Assembly: GCA_002470465.1 (NCBI GenBank)
Contig: DKMD01000018.1
Location: 155,151-219,150, forward strand
Source: Pluralibacter sp. UBA7423
GTDB lineage: Bacteria; Pseudomonadota; Gammaproteobacteria; Enterobacterales; Enterobacteriaceae
Length of the DNA: 64,000 nucleotides
Direction of reading: 5' to 3'
Part shown: in pieces, positions 26,594-37,768 of the stretch
Numbering within the stretch: the stretch's first letter is position 1
Layout of the letters: every line of letters starts with the position of its first letter
Program-made: the position numbers and the translations under genes
The notes under the pieces: generated by a model
The model's input: the letters and a program-made list of their open reading frames with translations, nothing else
The model's database searches: none
What the model was told of the DNA's origin: nothing

Positions 26594-26968
26594 ATGAAAA
26601 CAGGAATCAAAACGCTACTTTTCGTCTTAATGCTTATCGGCTCAGGTTTCAGCTCGCAGACCCTTGCGGCCACCGCCACGGGAAAAGCGCCGCCAGATGT
26701 CAAAGCCGCGGCGACAATGTCCCCCGGAACTGAGAAAAGTGCTGCATCCACCAAAAACGATCGGGGCAACGGCGATAAGGTCAGCATTAATACCGGCAGC
26801 GCTGAAGAGCTTGCCCGCGTGATGAACGGCGTCGGGCTCAAAAAAGCCCAGGCTATTATCAGCTACCGTGAGGAGTTCGGCCCTTTTAAAAGTATCGATG
26901 ATTTGCGTCAGGTGCCGGGGATGGGAGGCGCCCTGGTTGAAAGAAATCTTTCGCATCTGATGCTCTGA
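26594..26968 (+). CDS. ybaV: ComEA-like helix-hairpin-helix protein YbaV
   Basis: Exported 124-residue protein. A signal peptide covers about residues 1-26 (cut after QTLAA). A low-complexity linker precedes a C-terminal ComEA-type helix-hairpin-helix DNA-binding domain (INTGSAEELARVMNGVGLKKAQAI, then LRQVPGMG). Homologues of ComEA bind incoming DNA in competence; whether YbaV does so in enterobacteria is unproven. The linker is Ala/Thr/Lys-rich. Confidence 0.93.
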   Translation: MKTGIKTLLFVLMLIGSGFSSQTLAATATGKAPPDVKAAATMSPGTEKSAASTKNDRGNGDKVSINTGSAEELARVMNGVGLKKAQAIISYREEFGPFKSIDDLRQVPGMGGALVERNLSHLML

Positions 26969-27067
26969 CCCCGGCAAGAGGTTGCACAGTTGTAAAAAAA
27001 TGCCAGACTAAAGAGGTCGTACCAGTGTGCGACCTCTGACTCTATTAATAAGAAAGGCTATTGCGCT

Positions 27068-27466
27068 ATGCAGACTCAAATCAAAGTTCGCGGATATCAC
27101 CTCGATGTCTACCAGCACGTCAATAACGCCCGCTATCTGGAGTTTTTAGAAGAAGCCCGCTGGGACGGGCTGGAAAACAGCTCCGGATTCCAGTGGATGA
27201 CGAAGCACAACATCGCGTTTGTGGTGGTGAATATCAACATCAACTATCGCCGCCCTGCGGTGCTGGGCGATTTGCTCTCCGTCACCAGCAAGGTGCAGCA
27301 GCTAAACGGTAAAAGCGGCGTGTTGAGCCAGGTCGTGACCCTGGAGCCTGAGGGCGAAGTGGTGGCAGACGCACAAATCACGTTTGTTTGCATCGATCTG
27401 AAAACGCAAAAGGCGCTGGCGCTGGAAGGTGAGCTTCGCGAACATCTGGAAGCAATGGTGGGGTAA
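27068..27466 (+). CDS. fadM: long-chain acyl-CoA thioesterase FadM
   Basis: Hot-dog-fold thioesterase, 132 residues, that hydrolyses long-chain acyl-CoAs such as 3,5-tetradecadienoyl-CoA produced in oleate oxidation. The active-site segment YHLDVYQHVNNARYLEFLEEARW is the YbgC/4HBT signature with the catalytic Asp. It is convergent with queC. Confidence 0.97.
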   Translation: MQTQIKVRGYHLDVYQHVNNARYLEFLEEARWDGLENSSGFQWMTKHNIAFVVVNININYRRPAVLGDLLSVTSKVQQLNGKSGVLSQVVTLEPEGEVVADAQITFVCIDLKTQKALALEGELREHLEAMVG

Positions 27467-27480
27467 TTCGGCGAGATAAT

Positions 27481-27507
27481 CCCCGGCTGGCATTTTTACC
27501 GCCGGGG
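27481..27507. terminator. possible terminator between fadM and queC
   Basis: CCCCGGC and GCCGGGG form a strong stem with a 13-nt loop between convergent genes, but no good T-run follows on either strand. Confidence 0.4.
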
Positions 27508-27515
27508 ATGATGGG

Positions 27516-28211
27516 TTATTTCAGACCCGTTTTCGCCTTCATGGCTGCCATCACGCCAGCTTTGTCTGCCAGATAGTGATTCAGGCCATTGGCGCGCAGG
27601 GTACAGGCGGCACAGTGCCCACAGCCGTCACCCTTAATGCCGTTATAGCAGGTAAGGGTTTCGCTTCGCACCAGCTCGAGATGTCCCCAGTAATCAGCCA
27701 GCGCCCAGGTTTCGGCTTTATCAATCCACATCAGTGGGGTTTCAAAGCGAATCTCTTTGGCCATGCCGAGATTGACCGCGTGGTTGAGTGCTTTCACGAA
27801 CTCATCCCGGCAGTCCGGGTAGCCGGAAAAATCGGTCTCGCACACGCCGGTAATCACCGCTTCGGCTTTAACTTGATAGGCATAAATCGCGGTCAGCGTC
27901 AGAAACAGAATATTGCGGCCGGGAACGAACGTATTCGGAATGCCGTCAGCCTCCGGCTCGTAGTCCGGTACAGGAATGCTGTCGCGCGTCAGGCTGCTGA
28001 CAGCCAGTTCGTTAAGCAACGTCACGTCCAGGACTTTGTGGGCACGGGCGCCGAGTTTTAATGCCAGTTCACGCGCCACGTCGATCTCTGCACGATGGCG
28101 CTGCCCGTAATCAAAGGTTACGCAGTGCACTTCGTCATACTGCTGGAGAGCCTGTACCAGGCAGGTGGTGGAGTCCTGACCTCCGCTGAAAACCACAACG
28201 GCGCGTTTCAT
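27516..28211 (-). CDS. queC: 7-cyano-7-deazaguanine synthase
   Basis: QueC converts 7-carboxy-7-deazaguanine to preQ0 with ATP and ammonia in queuosine synthesis. The 231 residues start [20 protein letters not shown] with the PP-loop SGGQDST. The C-terminal zinc site is [19 protein letters not shown], four cysteines. The upstream open extension of 34 codons is not part of the family. Confidence 0.98.
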   Translation of the reverse strand: MKRAVVVFSGGQDSTTCLVQALQQYDEVHCVTFDYGQRHRAEIDVARELALKLGARAHKVLDVTLLNELAVSSLTRDSIPVPDYEPEADGIPNTFVPGRNILFLTLTAIYAYQVKAEAVITGVCETDFSGYPDCRDEFVKALNHAVNLGMAKEIRFETPLMWIDKAETWALADYWGHLELVRSETLTCYNGIKGDGCGHCAACTLRANGLNHYLADKAGVMAAMKAKTGLK

Positions 28212-28285
28212 AGCAAATCCTGTCAATTCTGAGAAAACGCTATGGTAACGCCTGAGCGTTACGTCCACCAGCGACAACACGTGCT

Positions 28286-29989
28286 TTACGTCGATGTGGA
28301 TGCCGGAAGCCACGCTTCGGTGAAATCAAACCAGCCCCGCGCGTTCAGTCGTATCCCGTTGACGCCAGGCGGCGCGCTGATTCTGTACTGATAGTTAAAC
28401 AGCGGCGTCAGCACGGCATCTTCCATCAAATGGTGGAAGACGTTTTGCAGTGCAGCGTGTCGCGATGCCGCTTGCCGTTGGGTTTGTACTGCATCCAGCG
28501 TTGCCTGAAGGTGGGCATATTGTGCAGCGCTCAAGGTATGCGGCCAGAGCGGATCGCAGCGCAGCCACTGCTCAAGGGTATACTCCGGCGTGTCACCAAT
28601 GAGCCTGTCGCCCATCACCAAATCGGCCTTTGCCAGTTCAACGCAGCCGTCCCAGGTTTTGGCGTCGTAGAAAATGACCGTCAGCTCACATCCTGCCAGA
28701 GCAAGTGCCTGTCGCAGCTGTTCTGCCATCGTATGCAGCTCAACGGGGAGATGATAAATCAGCGTCAGCGCTGGCGGAAATATAACGGAATCCGTCTCTG
28801 CCGCCAGAGGAATCGCCCAGCCCGGCAGCAGTTCCTGGCTTGGGGTGATCAGGTTTTCGTCCAGCGGCAGGGTCTGCATCAACGACGTCTGGTGGATAAG
28901 CGCAATCAGCTTCTGCGCCTGAGCGGTTGTCAAACGCGGGCTTTTTCTGAGCGTCAGATAGCAGAACCCCAGGCTGATGCTGTCGCTGACGGGGCGTAAA
29001 TTACGCAAATCATCTGCTTCACCAATGGCAAGCTGAACCGGATGACGACAGCTGGTCCCCAGATCCTGGGCAAACAGCTGTGGCGTGATCCAGTACTCAA
29101 TGGCCTGTAGCAGTGGGTGGCTGAGATGATAGCGGCTGTGGCTCTCCAGCCGTACCAGTTCAGGCTCGAATACGTTCAGACGGAAAGGGCCGGTGCCAAG
29201 AGCGGCATTGTCCGGGTGCGCAAGTACGCTGCAGTAGCTGGCGAGACGATAAGCCAGCCAATAGTCTGGCTTCACCAGCGTGAAGGTCAGGCACTGTGCG
29301 TGCGTTACGGCAATGTTCTGCACGCTGGCGAACAGCGTCCGCAGCGCTGGCAGAGTGAGCAACATTTCCAGCCGACGCCAGAGCTGTGTGGTATCCACCG
29401 GATCGCCGTTATGCCAGTACAGCGTTGAGCGGATATAAAAGTGCCAGCGCAGCCCGTCGTCGGAGACTTCCCAGTGATGCGCCAGATCGCCCACTGGCTC
29501 ATCTTTATCATGAGCAAAACGCGTCAGACCCGAGAACACTTGCCCGGCCAGATGCTGCTCGGCACGCCCCGGTAAAAAGCCGGGATGCAGCGGTTCAAGC
29601 GTGCGGTAGTAAGGAATGCGAAGCGTCGGGGTGTTGTTCTGCCACTGACCGCCTAAAAAAGGATGCAGCAGCGCCCGCAGCTCCGGCGCGGCCAGCTGCG
29701 CCAGCTCCAGGGCATTTTGTTGCTGGCCAAGCTCCAGCGCCCGCTCCATCATCTCATTGCGCAGGTTTTCTGGTGTCACATGAAAGGTCAGCGTGCCGCG
29801 CTTGCCACGACCGGACTGTGCCTGCCAGCTCAGCCATCCCGCGTCCTGCGCCTGGCGCAGCAGGGTACGCACGTGCCTTTCGCTGCAAAAACAGCGTTCC
29901 GCCAGCTCTGCTACGGTAATCTGCTGCGGCGCTCCGGCGGAGGGTTGCCACAGGCGTTGGAATTGATTGAGTCTGTTGAGTTGCCGCAT
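28286..29989 (-). CDS. ybaE: SgrR-family transcriptional regulator YbaE
   Basis: A 567-residue protein with an N-terminal winged helix-turn-helix ([25 protein letters not shown], about residues 24-50) followed by a domain like periplasmic oligopeptide-binding proteins. This architecture defines the SgrR family, whose prototype activates the small RNA SgrS under glucose-phosphate stress. The ligand and targets of YbaE are unknown. The ATG chosen ([19 protein letters not shown]) matches E. coli YbaE. Divergent from cof. Confidence 0.92.
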   Translation of the reverse strand: MRQLNRLNQFQRLWQPSAGAPQQITVAELAERCFCSERHVRTLLRQAQDAGWLSWQAQSGRGKRGTLTFHVTPENLRNEMMERALELGQQQNALELAQLAAPELRALLHPFLGGQWQNNTPTLRIPYYRTLEPLHPGFLPGRAEQHLAGQVFSGLTRFAHDKDEPVGDLAHHWEVSDDGLRWHFYIRSTLYWHNGDPVDTTQLWRRLEMLLTLPALRTLFASVQNIAVTHAQCLTFTLVKPDYWLAYRLASYCSVLAHPDNAALGTGPFRLNVFEPELVRLESHSRYHLSHPLLQAIEYWITPQLFAQDLGTSCRHPVQLAIGEADDLRNLRPVSDSISLGFCYLTLRKSPRLTTAQAQKLIALIHQTSLMQTLPLDENLITPSQELLPGWAIPLAAETDSVIFPPALTLIYHLPVELHTMAEQLRQALALAGCELTVIFYDAKTWDGCVELAKADLVMGDRLIGDTPEYTLEQWLRCDPLWPHTLSAAQYAHLQATLDAVQTQRQAASRHAALQNVFHHLMEDAVLTPLFNYQYRISAPPGVNGIRLNARGWFDFTEAWLPASTST

Positions 29990-30103
29990 CGCTTCTGTCC
30001 TGATAAACCCGGAACAATAAAGAACATTCATTCACTATTCCTTCCGTATATCTCAGGCGATACTTTTGGACAAGCGACTTACATCATACTTTCGGGGAAG
30101 CAT

Positions 30104-30922
30104 ATGGCACGACTGGCTGCATTTGATATGGACGGAACACTGCTGATGCCCGACCATCGCCTGGGTGAAAAAACGTTAAGTACCCTGAAGCGCCTGCACG
30201 AGCGGGAAATCACGCTGACGTTTGCCACAGGCCGCCACGTGCTCGAAATGCGCCACCTGATCGGTAATTTTTCTCTCGATGCTTTCCTCATTACCGGCAA
30301 CGGCACGCGCATTCACTCGCTGGAAGGGGATGTTCTCCATCGTAGCGATCTTAATCCGGAAGTGGCCGATCTGGTTCTGCACGGCCACTGGGATACGCAG
30401 GCGAGCATGCACGTATTCAACGACAGCGGCTGGCTTACCGACCGGGATATTCCTGACATGCTCCAGGCGCATGTTTACAGCGGCTTCCGCTATCAGCTCT
30501 GTGATTTCAAACGGCTGCCCGCCCATGACGTCACTAAAATCTGTTTCTGCGGCGATCATGACGATCTCAGCCGCCTGCGCATCCAGCTGAATGACGCCAT
30601 CGGCGATCGCGCGCACCTCACGTTTTCTGCATTTGAATGTCTGGAAGTGCTGCCGGTTGGCTGTAACAAAGGAGCGGCGCTCACCGCCCTTAGCGGTCAC
30701 CTGGGCATGACAATGGCTGACTGTATGGCGTTTGGTGATGCGATGAACGACAGCGAAATGCTGGGGCTGGTAGGGAAGGGGTTGATTATGGGCAACGCCA
30801 TGCCGCAGCTGAAAGCGGCGCTGCCGCACTTACCGGTAATCGGGCACTGCCAGAATCAGGCGGTCTCCCACTATTTAACGCATTGGCTGGATACTCCACA
30901 TCTCCCTTATTCCCCCGAATGA
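30104..30922 (+). CDS. cof: HMP-PP phosphatase Cof (HAD superfamily)
   Basis: Cytoplasmic HAD-superfamily phosphatase acting on 4-amino-2-methyl-5-hydroxymethylpyrimidine diphosphate, a thiamine precursor, and other small phosphates. The 272 residues show HAD motif I FDMDGTLL at the N-terminus, motif III Lys in GCNKGAAL, and motif [13 protein letters not shown]. The start [11 protein letters not shown] follows GGGGAAG. An open frame reads 147 codons upstream antisense to ybaE and is rejected. Confidence 0.97.
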   Translation: MARLAAFDMDGTLLMPDHRLGEKTLSTLKRLHEREITLTFATGRHVLEMRHLIGNFSLDAFLITGNGTRIHSLEGDVLHRSDLNPEVADLVLHGHWDTQASMHVFNDSGWLTDRDIPDMLQAHVYSGFRYQLCDFKRLPAHDVTKICFCGDHDDLSRLRIQLNDAIGDRAHLTFSAFECLEVLPVGCNKGAALTALSGHLGMTMADCMAFGDAMNDSEMLGLVGKGLIMGNAMPQLKAALPHLPVIGHCQNQAVSHYLTHWLDTPHLPYSPE

Positions 30923-30938
30923 ATGAGACCCTTCCGGC

Positions 30939-30972
30939 AAGCCAGCCCTCTGATGAGGTCTGGCTTTTTTCT
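30939..30972 (+). terminator. rho-independent terminator of cof
   Basis: Stem AAGCCAGCCCTC / GAGGTCTGGCTT with one internal mismatch, loop TGAT, then TTTTTT. Confidence 0.9.
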
Positions 30973-31078
30973 TTGGCGCTCCGGAACGGGCGAAATGCTC
31001 GTTAAAACGTCAGGTTATGGTGTTATTAATCTTTTCTGACAGCGTGCTATTTTTCGCCTTTTACACGTGAAGAATGCT

Positions 31079-32296
31079 ATGCAAATCCATAAAGTGATCA
31101 AACCGGAGTTCGTGAAGAAGTTTGCCTGCGTCGGCCCCGAATGCCTGATCTCCTGCTGTCAGGGATGGAAGATATCCATCGACAAGAAAACCCATCATGC
31201 TTACCTCAACGCTGAACAGCCAGAAATTGCCGCTCTGGCAAAAGAGAGCCTGCTGCGGGTGCGAAAAGGTAAAAGCAATTATTCGATGATCAAGCTGGAC
31301 GAGCAGGGACAGTGTCCGTTTATCGACGAAAATAAGTTATGCCTGGTCCACCGGGAGCTTGGGGAAAAGGCGCTTTCAGTCACCTGTTCAACCTATCCAC
31401 GTTCTAAAATACGCTACGCTGATGAAACACGTCATTTAATGACGCTCTCATGCCCGGAGGTTGCGAGGCTGGTGTTGTTCGATGCAAACAGCATGTTAGT
31501 ACATGAACAGGATGAGCTGCTGGCGAAGGCGAAAATCAACCTTATCGGCCAGCGGCAACCGGTTAATCAAATCCACCAGGTTGTCCATCTCTTTGCCTGG
31601 CACCTCCTGCAGGCGCCTTCGGTGAACGTTGAACAGAATCTGATGGCGTTGGCGCACTTTATGGTGTACCTGCAACGCATTGAGTTCGACCTGCACCGCC
31701 ATTTCGCGCAGGCAGAGCAGCTCCATCAGCAGCTATTAAACGATCTGGCGCATGGCGCGAACCTGATCCATCGCCCATCGGCTACGGACTCGGTTGGACT
31801 GAAGGTGCGTGCACTGTCCGTGCTGGGTTCGCTGATCGCGAGAAATAGCGCGAGGGATGGCATTATCGGTGAGGCGCACCGGCAGATGGCAACGTATTTA
31901 GACGTCGCCGAAAGTCCGGACCTGCAAGTGCTCGCTGACAAATTTGCCGCACTGGATAAGCAATGGCAGCTAGTGTGCCAGGATTCCTGCCTTAGCGCCC
32001 CGCATGTGCTGCGTAATTTGCTGACCTACAAAATTTACCACAGCCATTTCCCCGGGGTGGATTACTCAAAGGCCATGCGCCAGGTTTACCGTCTGATCCT
32101 CGACTATTTCTATATTAAGCATTTGCTGAGTGTGAAATCGCTGGAAGAAGTGCCGGACGAAAAGGCGGTACTGAAGATCGTGGCAAGTCTTGCAGAGCAT
32201 ACCCTGCATTCGTCAACGATCGACCGCCGGATGGAGAAAGCGATCGATATGATCAATGCCGGGGACGATCTCTCCTGCCTGCTATTGATTGGTTAA
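31079..32296 (+). CDS. FliB-like lysine-N-methylase family protein
   Basis: About 405 residues resembling FliB, which methylates flagellin lysines in Salmonella. The N-terminus carries the CxxxCC motif (ACVGPECLISCCQGWK) and more cysteines follow (GQCPFIDENKLCLVH, VTCSTYPR, TLSCPEVARL), as in the FliB/YkgJ group, which may bind metal or Fe-S. The ATG at 31079 with GTGAAGAA upstream is preferred; a GTG at 31067 would add four residues. No flagellar gene is nearby, so the true substrate is unclear. It is convergent with cdsH. Confidence 0.8.
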   Translation: MQIHKVIKPEFVKKFACVGPECLISCCQGWKISIDKKTHHAYLNAEQPEIAALAKESLLRVRKGKSNYSMIKLDEQGQCPFIDENKLCLVHRELGEKALSVTCSTYPRSKIRYADETRHLMTLSCPEVARLVLFDANSMLVHEQDELLAKAKINLIGQRQPVNQIHQVVHLFAWHLLQAPSVNVEQNLMALAHFMVYLQRIEFDLHRHFAQAEQLHQQLLNDLAHGANLIHRPSATDSVGLKVRALSVLGSLIARNSARDGIIGEAHRQMATYLDVAESPDLQVLADKFAALDKQWQLVCQDSCLSAPHVLRNLLTYKIYHSHFPGVDYSKAMRQVYRLILDYFYIKHLLSVKSLEEVPDEKAVLKIVASLAEHTLHSSTIDRRMEKAIDMINAGDDLSCLLLIG

Positions 32297-32337
32297 AGAA
32301 ATCGGCGTATTCACTTGAGTGCCTACGCCTTTTATTC

Positions 32338-33384
32338 TCACCCCAGCCGTTCAGCCAGCTTTGCTTTCCACGATGCCAGCGAGCCAATATTGGCCTCAAT
32401 CCATTGCGGGTTGTAGTAGGTTTCCAGATAACGTTCACCGCTGTCGCACAGCAGCGTGACAATGGAACCTGTCCGGCCTTCACTGCGCATCTGAGCCGCG
32501 ATTTCGAGTGCACCCCACATGTTGGTGCCGGTCGATGCGCCCACTTTGCGGCCCAGCTGCGTTTCCAGCCAGTGCGCGGTGGCAACGCTCGCTGCATCCG
32601 GCACGCGCAGCATATTATCGACCACGTCAGGAATAAATGACGGCTCCACGCGTGGGCGGCCGATCCCTTCGATTTTACTGCCCACCGGGCTGCGAAGCGT
32701 GGCATCGCGGCTTTGCCAGAAGTCCATAAACACTGAATTCTGCGGATCGACCACGGTTAACTTTGTGTCATACCCCTGACAGCGAATATAGCGTCCAATG
32801 GTGGCCGACGTGCCGCCGGTACCCGCGCTCATCACGATATGCGACGGAACGGGATTCGGCTCATGCTGCATCTGGCGGAAAATGCTGTCGGCAATATTAT
32901 TGTTGCCGCGCCAGTCGGTTGCCCGCTCGGCGAAGGTGAACTGATCCATATAATGGCCGTTCAGCTCACGGGCGAGCTTCTCAGATGCTTCATAGATCTC
33001 ACAGGCGCTTTCCACAAAGTGGCAGCGTCCGCCGTAAAATTCTATCTGCTCAATTTTGCGTTTTGCCGTGCAGGAGGGCATGACGGCGATAAACGGCAGG
33101 CCGAGCAGGCGAGCGAAGTAGGCTTCGGAGACGGCGGTTGAGCCAGACGAAGCCTCGATAATCGTGGTGCCTTCTTTGATCCAGCCGTTGCACAGTCCGT
33201 ATAAAAACAGCGAGCGCGCCAGGCGGTGCTTCAGGCTGCCGGTCGGATGCGTGCTCTCGTCTTTCAGGTAGAGCTGAATGCCCGGAAACCCGGGCAGCGC
33301 CAGACGAATCAGGTGCGTGTCGGCGGAGCGCTGATAGTCGGCGTTAATCTCACTGATGGCGTGTTTTACCCAGGTGCTGTTCAT
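32338..33384 (-). CDS. cdsH: PLP-dependent L-cysteine desulfhydrase, CdsH type
   Basis: Fold-type II PLP enzyme of the cysteine synthase family. The 348 residues start [20 protein letters not shown] (an ATG seven codons earlier is possible). The PLP lysine is in [14 protein letters not shown], the substrate loop [19 protein letters not shown], and the phosphate-binding loop [14 protein letters not shown] gene of this type divergent from decR/ybaO encodes the cysteine desulfhydrase CdsH in Salmonella, which releases H2S, pyruvate and ammonia. Regulation by the divergent DecR with cysteine is therefore likely. The assignment rests on family and synteny. Confidence 0.87.
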   Translation of the reverse strand: MNSTWVKHAISEINADYQRSADTHLIRLALPGFPGIQLYLKDESTHPTGSLKHRLARSLFLYGLCNGWIKEGTTIIEASSGSTAVSEAYFARLLGLPFIAVMPSCTAKRKIEQIEFYGGRCHFVESACEIYEASEKLARELNGHYMDQFTFAERATDWRGNNNIADSIFRQMQHEPNPVPSHIVMSAGTGGTSATIGRYIRCQGYDTKLTVVDPQNSVFMDFWQSRDATLRSPVGSKIEGIGRPRVEPSFIPDVVDNMLRVPDAASVATAHWLETQLGRKVGASTGTNMWGALEIAAQMRSEGRTGSIVTLLCDSGERYLETYYNPQWIEANIGSLASWKAKLAERLG

Positions 33385-33500
33385 GGTGCTTTTTCCGTTT
33401 GTCATTTTGTGCCCAGCTTACTGGAAAGCACGGAAAAAATTGTTGCAATATGGCCTTTGAAATACAATGAAAGGAGAATAATTTTCTCTGTGATGGGCTG

Positions 33501-33971
33501 ATGATAGATAAAATTGACCGTAAGCTGCTGGCGCTGCTGCAGGAAGACTGCACCCTCTCTTTGCAGGCGCTGGCCGATGCCGTTAATCTGACCACCACTC
33601 CCTGCTGGAAACGCCTCAAACGTCTCGAAGACGAAGGCATTTTACGCGGTCGGGTGGCGCTGCTGGATGCGGAAAAACTGGGCCTCGGGCTCACGGCCTT
33701 CGTGCTGATTAAAACCCAGCATCACAGCAGCGAATGGTACAGCCGCTTTGTGTCCCAGGTGACGCAAATGCCGGAAGTGTTAGGCTTCTGGCGCATGGCG
33801 GGCGAGTACGATTATCTGCTGCGGGTTCAGGTGGCGGACATGAAACGCTACGACGATTTTTATAAACGACTGGTGAACAGCGTACCGGGGTTATCTGACG
33901 TCACATCCAGCTTTGCGATGGAACAGATCAAATACACTACCGCGCTGCCGATCGAATCATTCTCTGGGTAA
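33501..33971 (+). CDS. decR: Lrp/AsnC-family cysteine-responsive regulator DecR
   Basis: DecR (YbaO) activates cysteine detoxification genes in response to cysteine. The 156 residues have an N-terminal HTH ([30 protein letters not shown]) and a C-terminal RAM ligand domain ([26 protein letters not shown]). The last four residues extend beyond E. coli DecR. It is divergent from cdsH with 116 nt between, the probable operator region, and mdlA follows after 6 nt, so the three mdl/dec genes may share transcripts. Confidence 0.96.
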   Translation: MIDKIDRKLLALLQEDCTLSLQALADAVNLTTTPCWKRLKRLEDEGILRGRVALLDAEKLGLGLTAFVLIKTQHHSSEWYSRFVSQVTQMPEVLGFWRMAGEYDYLLRVQVADMKRYDDFYKRLVNSVPGLSDVTSSFAMEQIKYTTALPIESFSG

Positions 33972-33977
33972 TTCTGC

Positions 33978-35753
33978 GTGCGATTATTTGCTCAACTCAG
34001 CTGGTACTTCCGCCGGGAGTGGCGTCGCTATCTCGGTGCGGTCCTGCTGCTTATTATTATTGCCATTCTGCAGCTTATCCCGCCGAAGGTGGTGGGCTAC
34101 GTGGTCGATGGCGTAACAAAAAATCACTATACCGCCACGCGAGTCATGATGTGGGTGGGCACGCTGGCGCTGATTGCGGTGGTGGTGTATCTGCTGCGCT
34201 ACGTCTGGCGCGTGCTGCTGTTTGGCGCGTCCTACCAGCTTGCGGTGGAGCTGCGCGAAGATTATTACCGCCAGCTCAGCCGCCAGCATCCCGAATTTTA
34301 TCTGCGCCACCGCACCGGGGATTTGATTGCCCGCGCCACCAACGATGTTGACCGCGTGGTGTTTGCCGCAGGTGAAGGCGTGCTTACGCTGGTGGACTCG
34401 CTGGTGATGGGCTGCGCGGTGCTGATCGTCATGTCCACGCAAATCAGCTGGGAGCTGACGCTGCTGGCGCTGCTGCCAATGCCGATCATGGCGCTGGCGA
34501 TCAAACGCAACGGCGACACGCTGCACGAGCGCTTTAAGCTTGCGCAGGCTGCCTTTTCCGGCCTGAACGATCGCACGCAGGAAAGCCTGACCAGCATCCG
34601 CATGATCAAAGCCTTTGGCCTGGAAGACAGGCAGTCGGCGCAGTTTGCGGCAGATGCTGAGGACACGGGTGCAAAAAATATGCGCGTAGCCCGCGTGGAT
34701 GCACGTTTTGACCCGACGATCTATATCGCCATCGGTATGGCAAACCTGTTGGCCATCGGCGGCGGCAGCTGGATGGTGGTGCACGGCAGCCTGACGCTCG
34801 GGCAGCTCACCAGCTTTATGATGTACCTCGGCCTGATGATTTGGCCGATGCTGGCGCTGGCCTGGATGTTCAATATCGTTGAGCGTGGCAGCGCGGCCTA
34901 CACCCGTATCCGCGCCATGCTGGCGGAAGCGCCGGTGGTGAACGACGGTAGCGAAGCGCTGGCACCTGAACGCGGCACCCTGGCCGTGGATATCCATGAG
35001 TTTCGCTATCCACAAACGGATAAACCCACCCTGAGCAACGTGGCGTTCCGCCTTGCTCCGGGCCAGATGCTGGGCATTTGTGGTCCGACGGGCGCCGGGA
35101 AGAGCACGGTGCTGTCGCTGATTCAGCGTCATTTTGACGTGACTCAGGGTGATATTCGTTTTCAGGATAAGCCGCTGACTGTGCTCCAGCTTGACGGCTG
35201 GCGTAGTCGTCTGGCGGTGGTGAACCAGACGCCGTTCCTGTTTTCCGACACCGTCGGGAACAACATTGCGCTGGGTAATCCGGGGGCCACGCAGGAAGAG
35301 ATTGAGCACGTGGCGCGGCTTGCCAGCGTGCATGAAGATATTCTGCGCCTGCCGCAGGGCTACGATACTGAAGTCGGCGAGCGCGGTGTGATGCTCTCGG
35401 GCGGGCAAAAACAGCGTATCTCCATTGCCCGTGCGCTGCTGCTGAACGCGGAAATCCTGATCCTCGACGACGCGCTTTCCGCCGTCGACGGGCGGACCGA
35501 GCACCAAATCCTGCACAATTTGCGGCAATGGGGCGAAGGGCGCACGGTGATCATCAGCGCCCATCGTCTGTCGGCGTTAACCGAGGCGAGCGAAATTATC
35601 GTCATGCAGCACGGACACATTGCCCAGCGCGGTGCTCACGAGCAGCTGGCGACGCAGCCGGGCTGGTATCGCGATATGTACCGCTATCAGCAGCTGGAGG
35701 CGGCGCTCGACGACGTTCCGGAAGAACAGCGCGAGGAGGAAGCCGATGCGTAA
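33978..35753 (+). CDS. mdlA: heterodimeric ABC exporter subunit MdlA
   Basis: Fused membrane-ATPase half transporter of 591 residues. It starts with GTG, giving [20 protein letters not shown] as in E. coli. Six membrane helices precede an ATPase with Walker [10 protein letters not shown], signature [16 protein letters not shown] and Walker [14 protein letters not shown]. The Asp instead of the usual catalytic Glu after Walker B marks the degenerate site expected in a heterodimer. Substrates of MdlAB are not firmly known. It overlaps mdlB by 8 nt. Confidence 0.96.
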   Translation: MRLFAQLSWYFRREWRRYLGAVLLLIIIAILQLIPPKVVGYVVDGVTKNHYTATRVMMWVGTLALIAVVVYLLRYVWRVLLFGASYQLAVELREDYYRQLSRQHPEFYLRHRTGDLIARATNDVDRVVFAAGEGVLTLVDSLVMGCAVLIVMSTQISWELTLLALLPMPIMALAIKRNGDTLHERFKLAQAAFSGLNDRTQESLTSIRMIKAFGLEDRQSAQFAADAEDTGAKNMRVARVDARFDPTIYIAIGMANLLAIGGGSWMVVHGSLTLGQLTSFMMYLGLMIWPMLALAWMFNIVERGSAAYTRIRAMLAEAPVVNDGSEALAPERGTLAVDIHEFRYPQTDKPTLSNVAFRLAPGQMLGICGPTGAGKSTVLSLIQRHFDVTQGDIRFQDKPLTVLQLDGWRSRLAVVNQTPFLFSDTVGNNIALGNPGATQEEIEHVARLASVHEDILRLPQGYDTEVGERGVMLSGGQKQRISIARALLLNAEILILDDALSAVDGRTEHQILHNLRQWGEGRTVIISAHRLSALTEASEIIVMQHGHIAQRGAHEQLATQPGWYRDMYRYQQLEAALDDVPEEQREEEADA

Positions 35754-37524
35754 TTTTGGACAGCTCTGGCCGACGCTGAAACGCCTCCTGGCGTACGGTT
35801 CACCGTGGCGCAAGCCCCTGACTATAGGCATGGTGATCATGTGGATTGCCGCCGCCGCAGAGGTTAGCGGCCCGCTGCTCATCAGCTATTTCATTGATAA
35901 CATGGTGGCGAAAAGCGACCTGCCGTGGGGCATTGTCGGCGGCCTTGCAGCGGCCTATGTCGGATTGCAGCTGCTGGCGGCGTCGCTGCACTACGTGCAA
36001 TCACTGCTGTTTAACCGGGCGGCGGTGGGGGTGGTTCAGCAGTTGCGCACGGACGTGATGGATGCCGCGCTGCGCCAGCCGCTCAGCGAATTTGACGTGC
36101 AACCTGTCGGACAGTTGATTTCCCGCGTGACCAACGATACCGAAGTGATCCGCGATCTCTACGTCACCGTGGTCTCCACGGTTCTGCGCAGCGCAGCGCT
36201 GATTGGTGCAATGCTGGTGGCGATGTTCAGCCTCGACTGGCGCATGGCGCTGGTGGCCATTGCCATTTTCCCGGCGGTGATTGTGGTGATGGTGATTTAT
36301 CAACGCTACAGCACGCCAATTGTGCGCCGCGTGCGCGCCTATCTGGCCGATATCAACGACGGCTTCAATGAAGTCATCAACGGCATGAGCGTTATCCAGC
36401 AGTTCCGCCAGCAGGCGCGCTTTGGCGAACGCATGGGCGAAGCGAGCCGTTCACACTACATGGCGAGGATGCAGACGCTGCGCCTGGACGGTTTCCTGCT
36501 GCGCCCGCTGCTGAGTTTATTTTCCTCGCTGATCCTGTGCGGCCTGCTGATGCTGTTCGGCCTGACCACCAAAGGCACCATTGAAGTGGGCGTGCTGTAC
36601 GCGTTTATCAGCTATCTCGGGCGCCTCAATGAGCCGCTGATTGAACTCACGACTCAGCAGTCGATGCTGCAACAGGCCGTGGTAGCGGGGGAGCGCGTCT
36701 TTGAGCTGATGGATAAGCCACGCCAGGTTTATGGCCACGACGCTGCGCCGTTGCAAAGCGGATCGATTGAAGTGGATAACGTGTCGTTTGCCTATCGCGG
36801 CGACAGGCTGGTGTTGCAGGATATCGATCTTACCATTCCGACGCGAAGCTTCGTGGCGCTGGTCGGCCATACCGGCAGCGGAAAAAGCACGCTCGCCAGC
36901 CTGTTAATGGGCTATTACCCGCTGACCAAAGGCGAAATTCGCCTTGACGGACGGCCGCTCCCTACGCTCGATCACAGCGTCCTGCGGCAGGGCGTGGCGA
37001 TGGTACAGCAGGATCCCGTGGTTATGGCCGATACGTTTTTTGCTAACGTCGCGCTTGGGCGCGATATCAGCGAAGAGCAGGTCTGGCAGGCGCTGGAAAC
37101 CGTGCAGCTGGCGGAATTGGCCCGCGGTATGAGTAACGGGATATATACCCAGCTCGGCGAGCAGGGCAATAATCTCTCCGTTGGGCAGAAACAGCTGCTG
37201 GCGCTGGCCCGCGTGCTGGTGGATACGCCGCAAATCCTGATCCTTGATGAAGCGACGGCCAACATCGATTCCGGCACCGAGCAGGCCATTCAGCACGCGC
37301 TGGCGGCAGTTCGTCAGCACACAACGCTGGTGGTGATCGCACATCGCCTGTCGACCATCGTGGAGGCGGACACCATTCTGGTGCTGCATCGCGGGCAGGC
37401 GGTAGAGCGTGGCACGCATCAGCAGCTGCTTGAAGCGAAAGGACGTTACTGGCAGATGTATCAGCTTCAGCTGGCCGGCGAAGAGCTGGCGGCCAGCATC
37501 GAAGAAGAGTCACTTATCGCCTGA
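35746..37524 (+). CDS. mdlB: heterodimeric ABC exporter subunit MdlB
   Basis: Partner of MdlA, 592 residues, beginning [19 protein letters not shown]; the ATG lies within the last codons of mdlA. Six membrane helices are followed by an ATPase with Walker [10 protein letters not shown], a variant signature [15 protein letters not shown] and Walker [17 protein letters not shown], with the catalytic Glu present. The consensus site and the MdlA degenerate site thus divide labour as in other asymmetric exporters. Confidence 0.96.
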   Translation: MRNFGQLWPTLKRLLAYGSPWRKPLTIGMVIMWIAAAAEVSGPLLISYFIDNMVAKSDLPWGIVGGLAAAYVGLQLLAASLHYVQSLLFNRAAVGVVQQLRTDVMDAALRQPLSEFDVQPVGQLISRVTNDTEVIRDLYVTVVSTVLRSAALIGAMLVAMFSLDWRMALVAIAIFPAVIVVMVIYQRYSTPIVRRVRAYLADINDGFNEVINGMSVIQQFRQQARFGERMGEASRSHYMARMQTLRLDGFLLRPLLSLFSSLILCGLLMLFGLTTKGTIEVGVLYAFISYLGRLNEPLIELTTQQSMLQQAVVAGERVFELMDKPRQVYGHDAAPLQSGSIEVDNVSFAYRGDRLVLQDIDLTIPTRSFVALVGHTGSGKSTLASLLMGYYPLTKGEIRLDGRPLPTLDHSVLRQGVAMVQQDPVVMADTFFANVALGRDISEEQVWQALETVQLAELARGMSNGIYTQLGEQGNNLSVGQKQLLALARVLVDTPQILILDEATANIDSGTEQAIQHALAAVRQHTTLVVIAHRLSTIVEADTILVLHRGQAVERGTHQQLLEAKGRYWQMYQLQLAGEELAASIEEESLIA

Positions 37525-37550
37525 TGCACCACCGTTAAGCATTTTGCTAA

Positions 37551-37570
37551 CACCAGCGCGCGCTGGTGCA
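37551..37570. promoter_or_regulatory. palindrome with NtrC-like half-site upstream of glnK
   Basis: CACCAGCGCGCGCTGGTG is a perfect 18-bp palindrome and its right part reads TGGTGCA, an NtrC half-site. The spacing of the two arms is wider than in canonical NtrC sites, so it may be a second weak site or part of an mdlB 3' hairpin. Confidence 0.45.
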
Positions 37571-37578
37571 TTCCCTCG

Positions 37579-37607
37579 ACGCACCATGCACTACGCTGGT
37601 GCGTTTT
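37579..37607. promoter_or_regulatory. NtrC-like site overlapping a terminator hairpin
   Basis: TGCACTACGCTGGTGCG at 37587-37603 closely fits the 17-bp NtrC consensus TGCACTATATTGGTGCA and lies about 110 bp upstream of the glnK sigma-54 promoter. The same DNA forms CGCACCA...TGGTGCG followed by TTTTTG, a plausible rho-independent terminator for mdlB. Confidence 0.7.
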
Positions 37608-37698
37608 TGTTTCATCTCCCGCCTTATGACTCCTTCATCACGAATTTGCCTGCTACGCATCCCACAGAAACCGTCGGAAAACGCTGATTTTTTATTTC

Positions 37699-37714
37699 TG
37701 GCACGCTGCTTGCT
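37699..37714 (+). promoter_or_regulatory. sigma-54 promoter of glnK-amtB
   Basis: TGGCACG-CTGC-TTGCT is a full match to the sigma-54 -24/-12 consensus. The start point would be near 37726, 43 nt before glnK. The operon is NtrC-activated in E. coli under nitrogen limitation. Confidence 0.93.
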
Positions 37715-37768
37715 TTACCTCATACGTGTTAGCTGCGGCCATTACTGAATTCTGACTGGAGGGGATCT

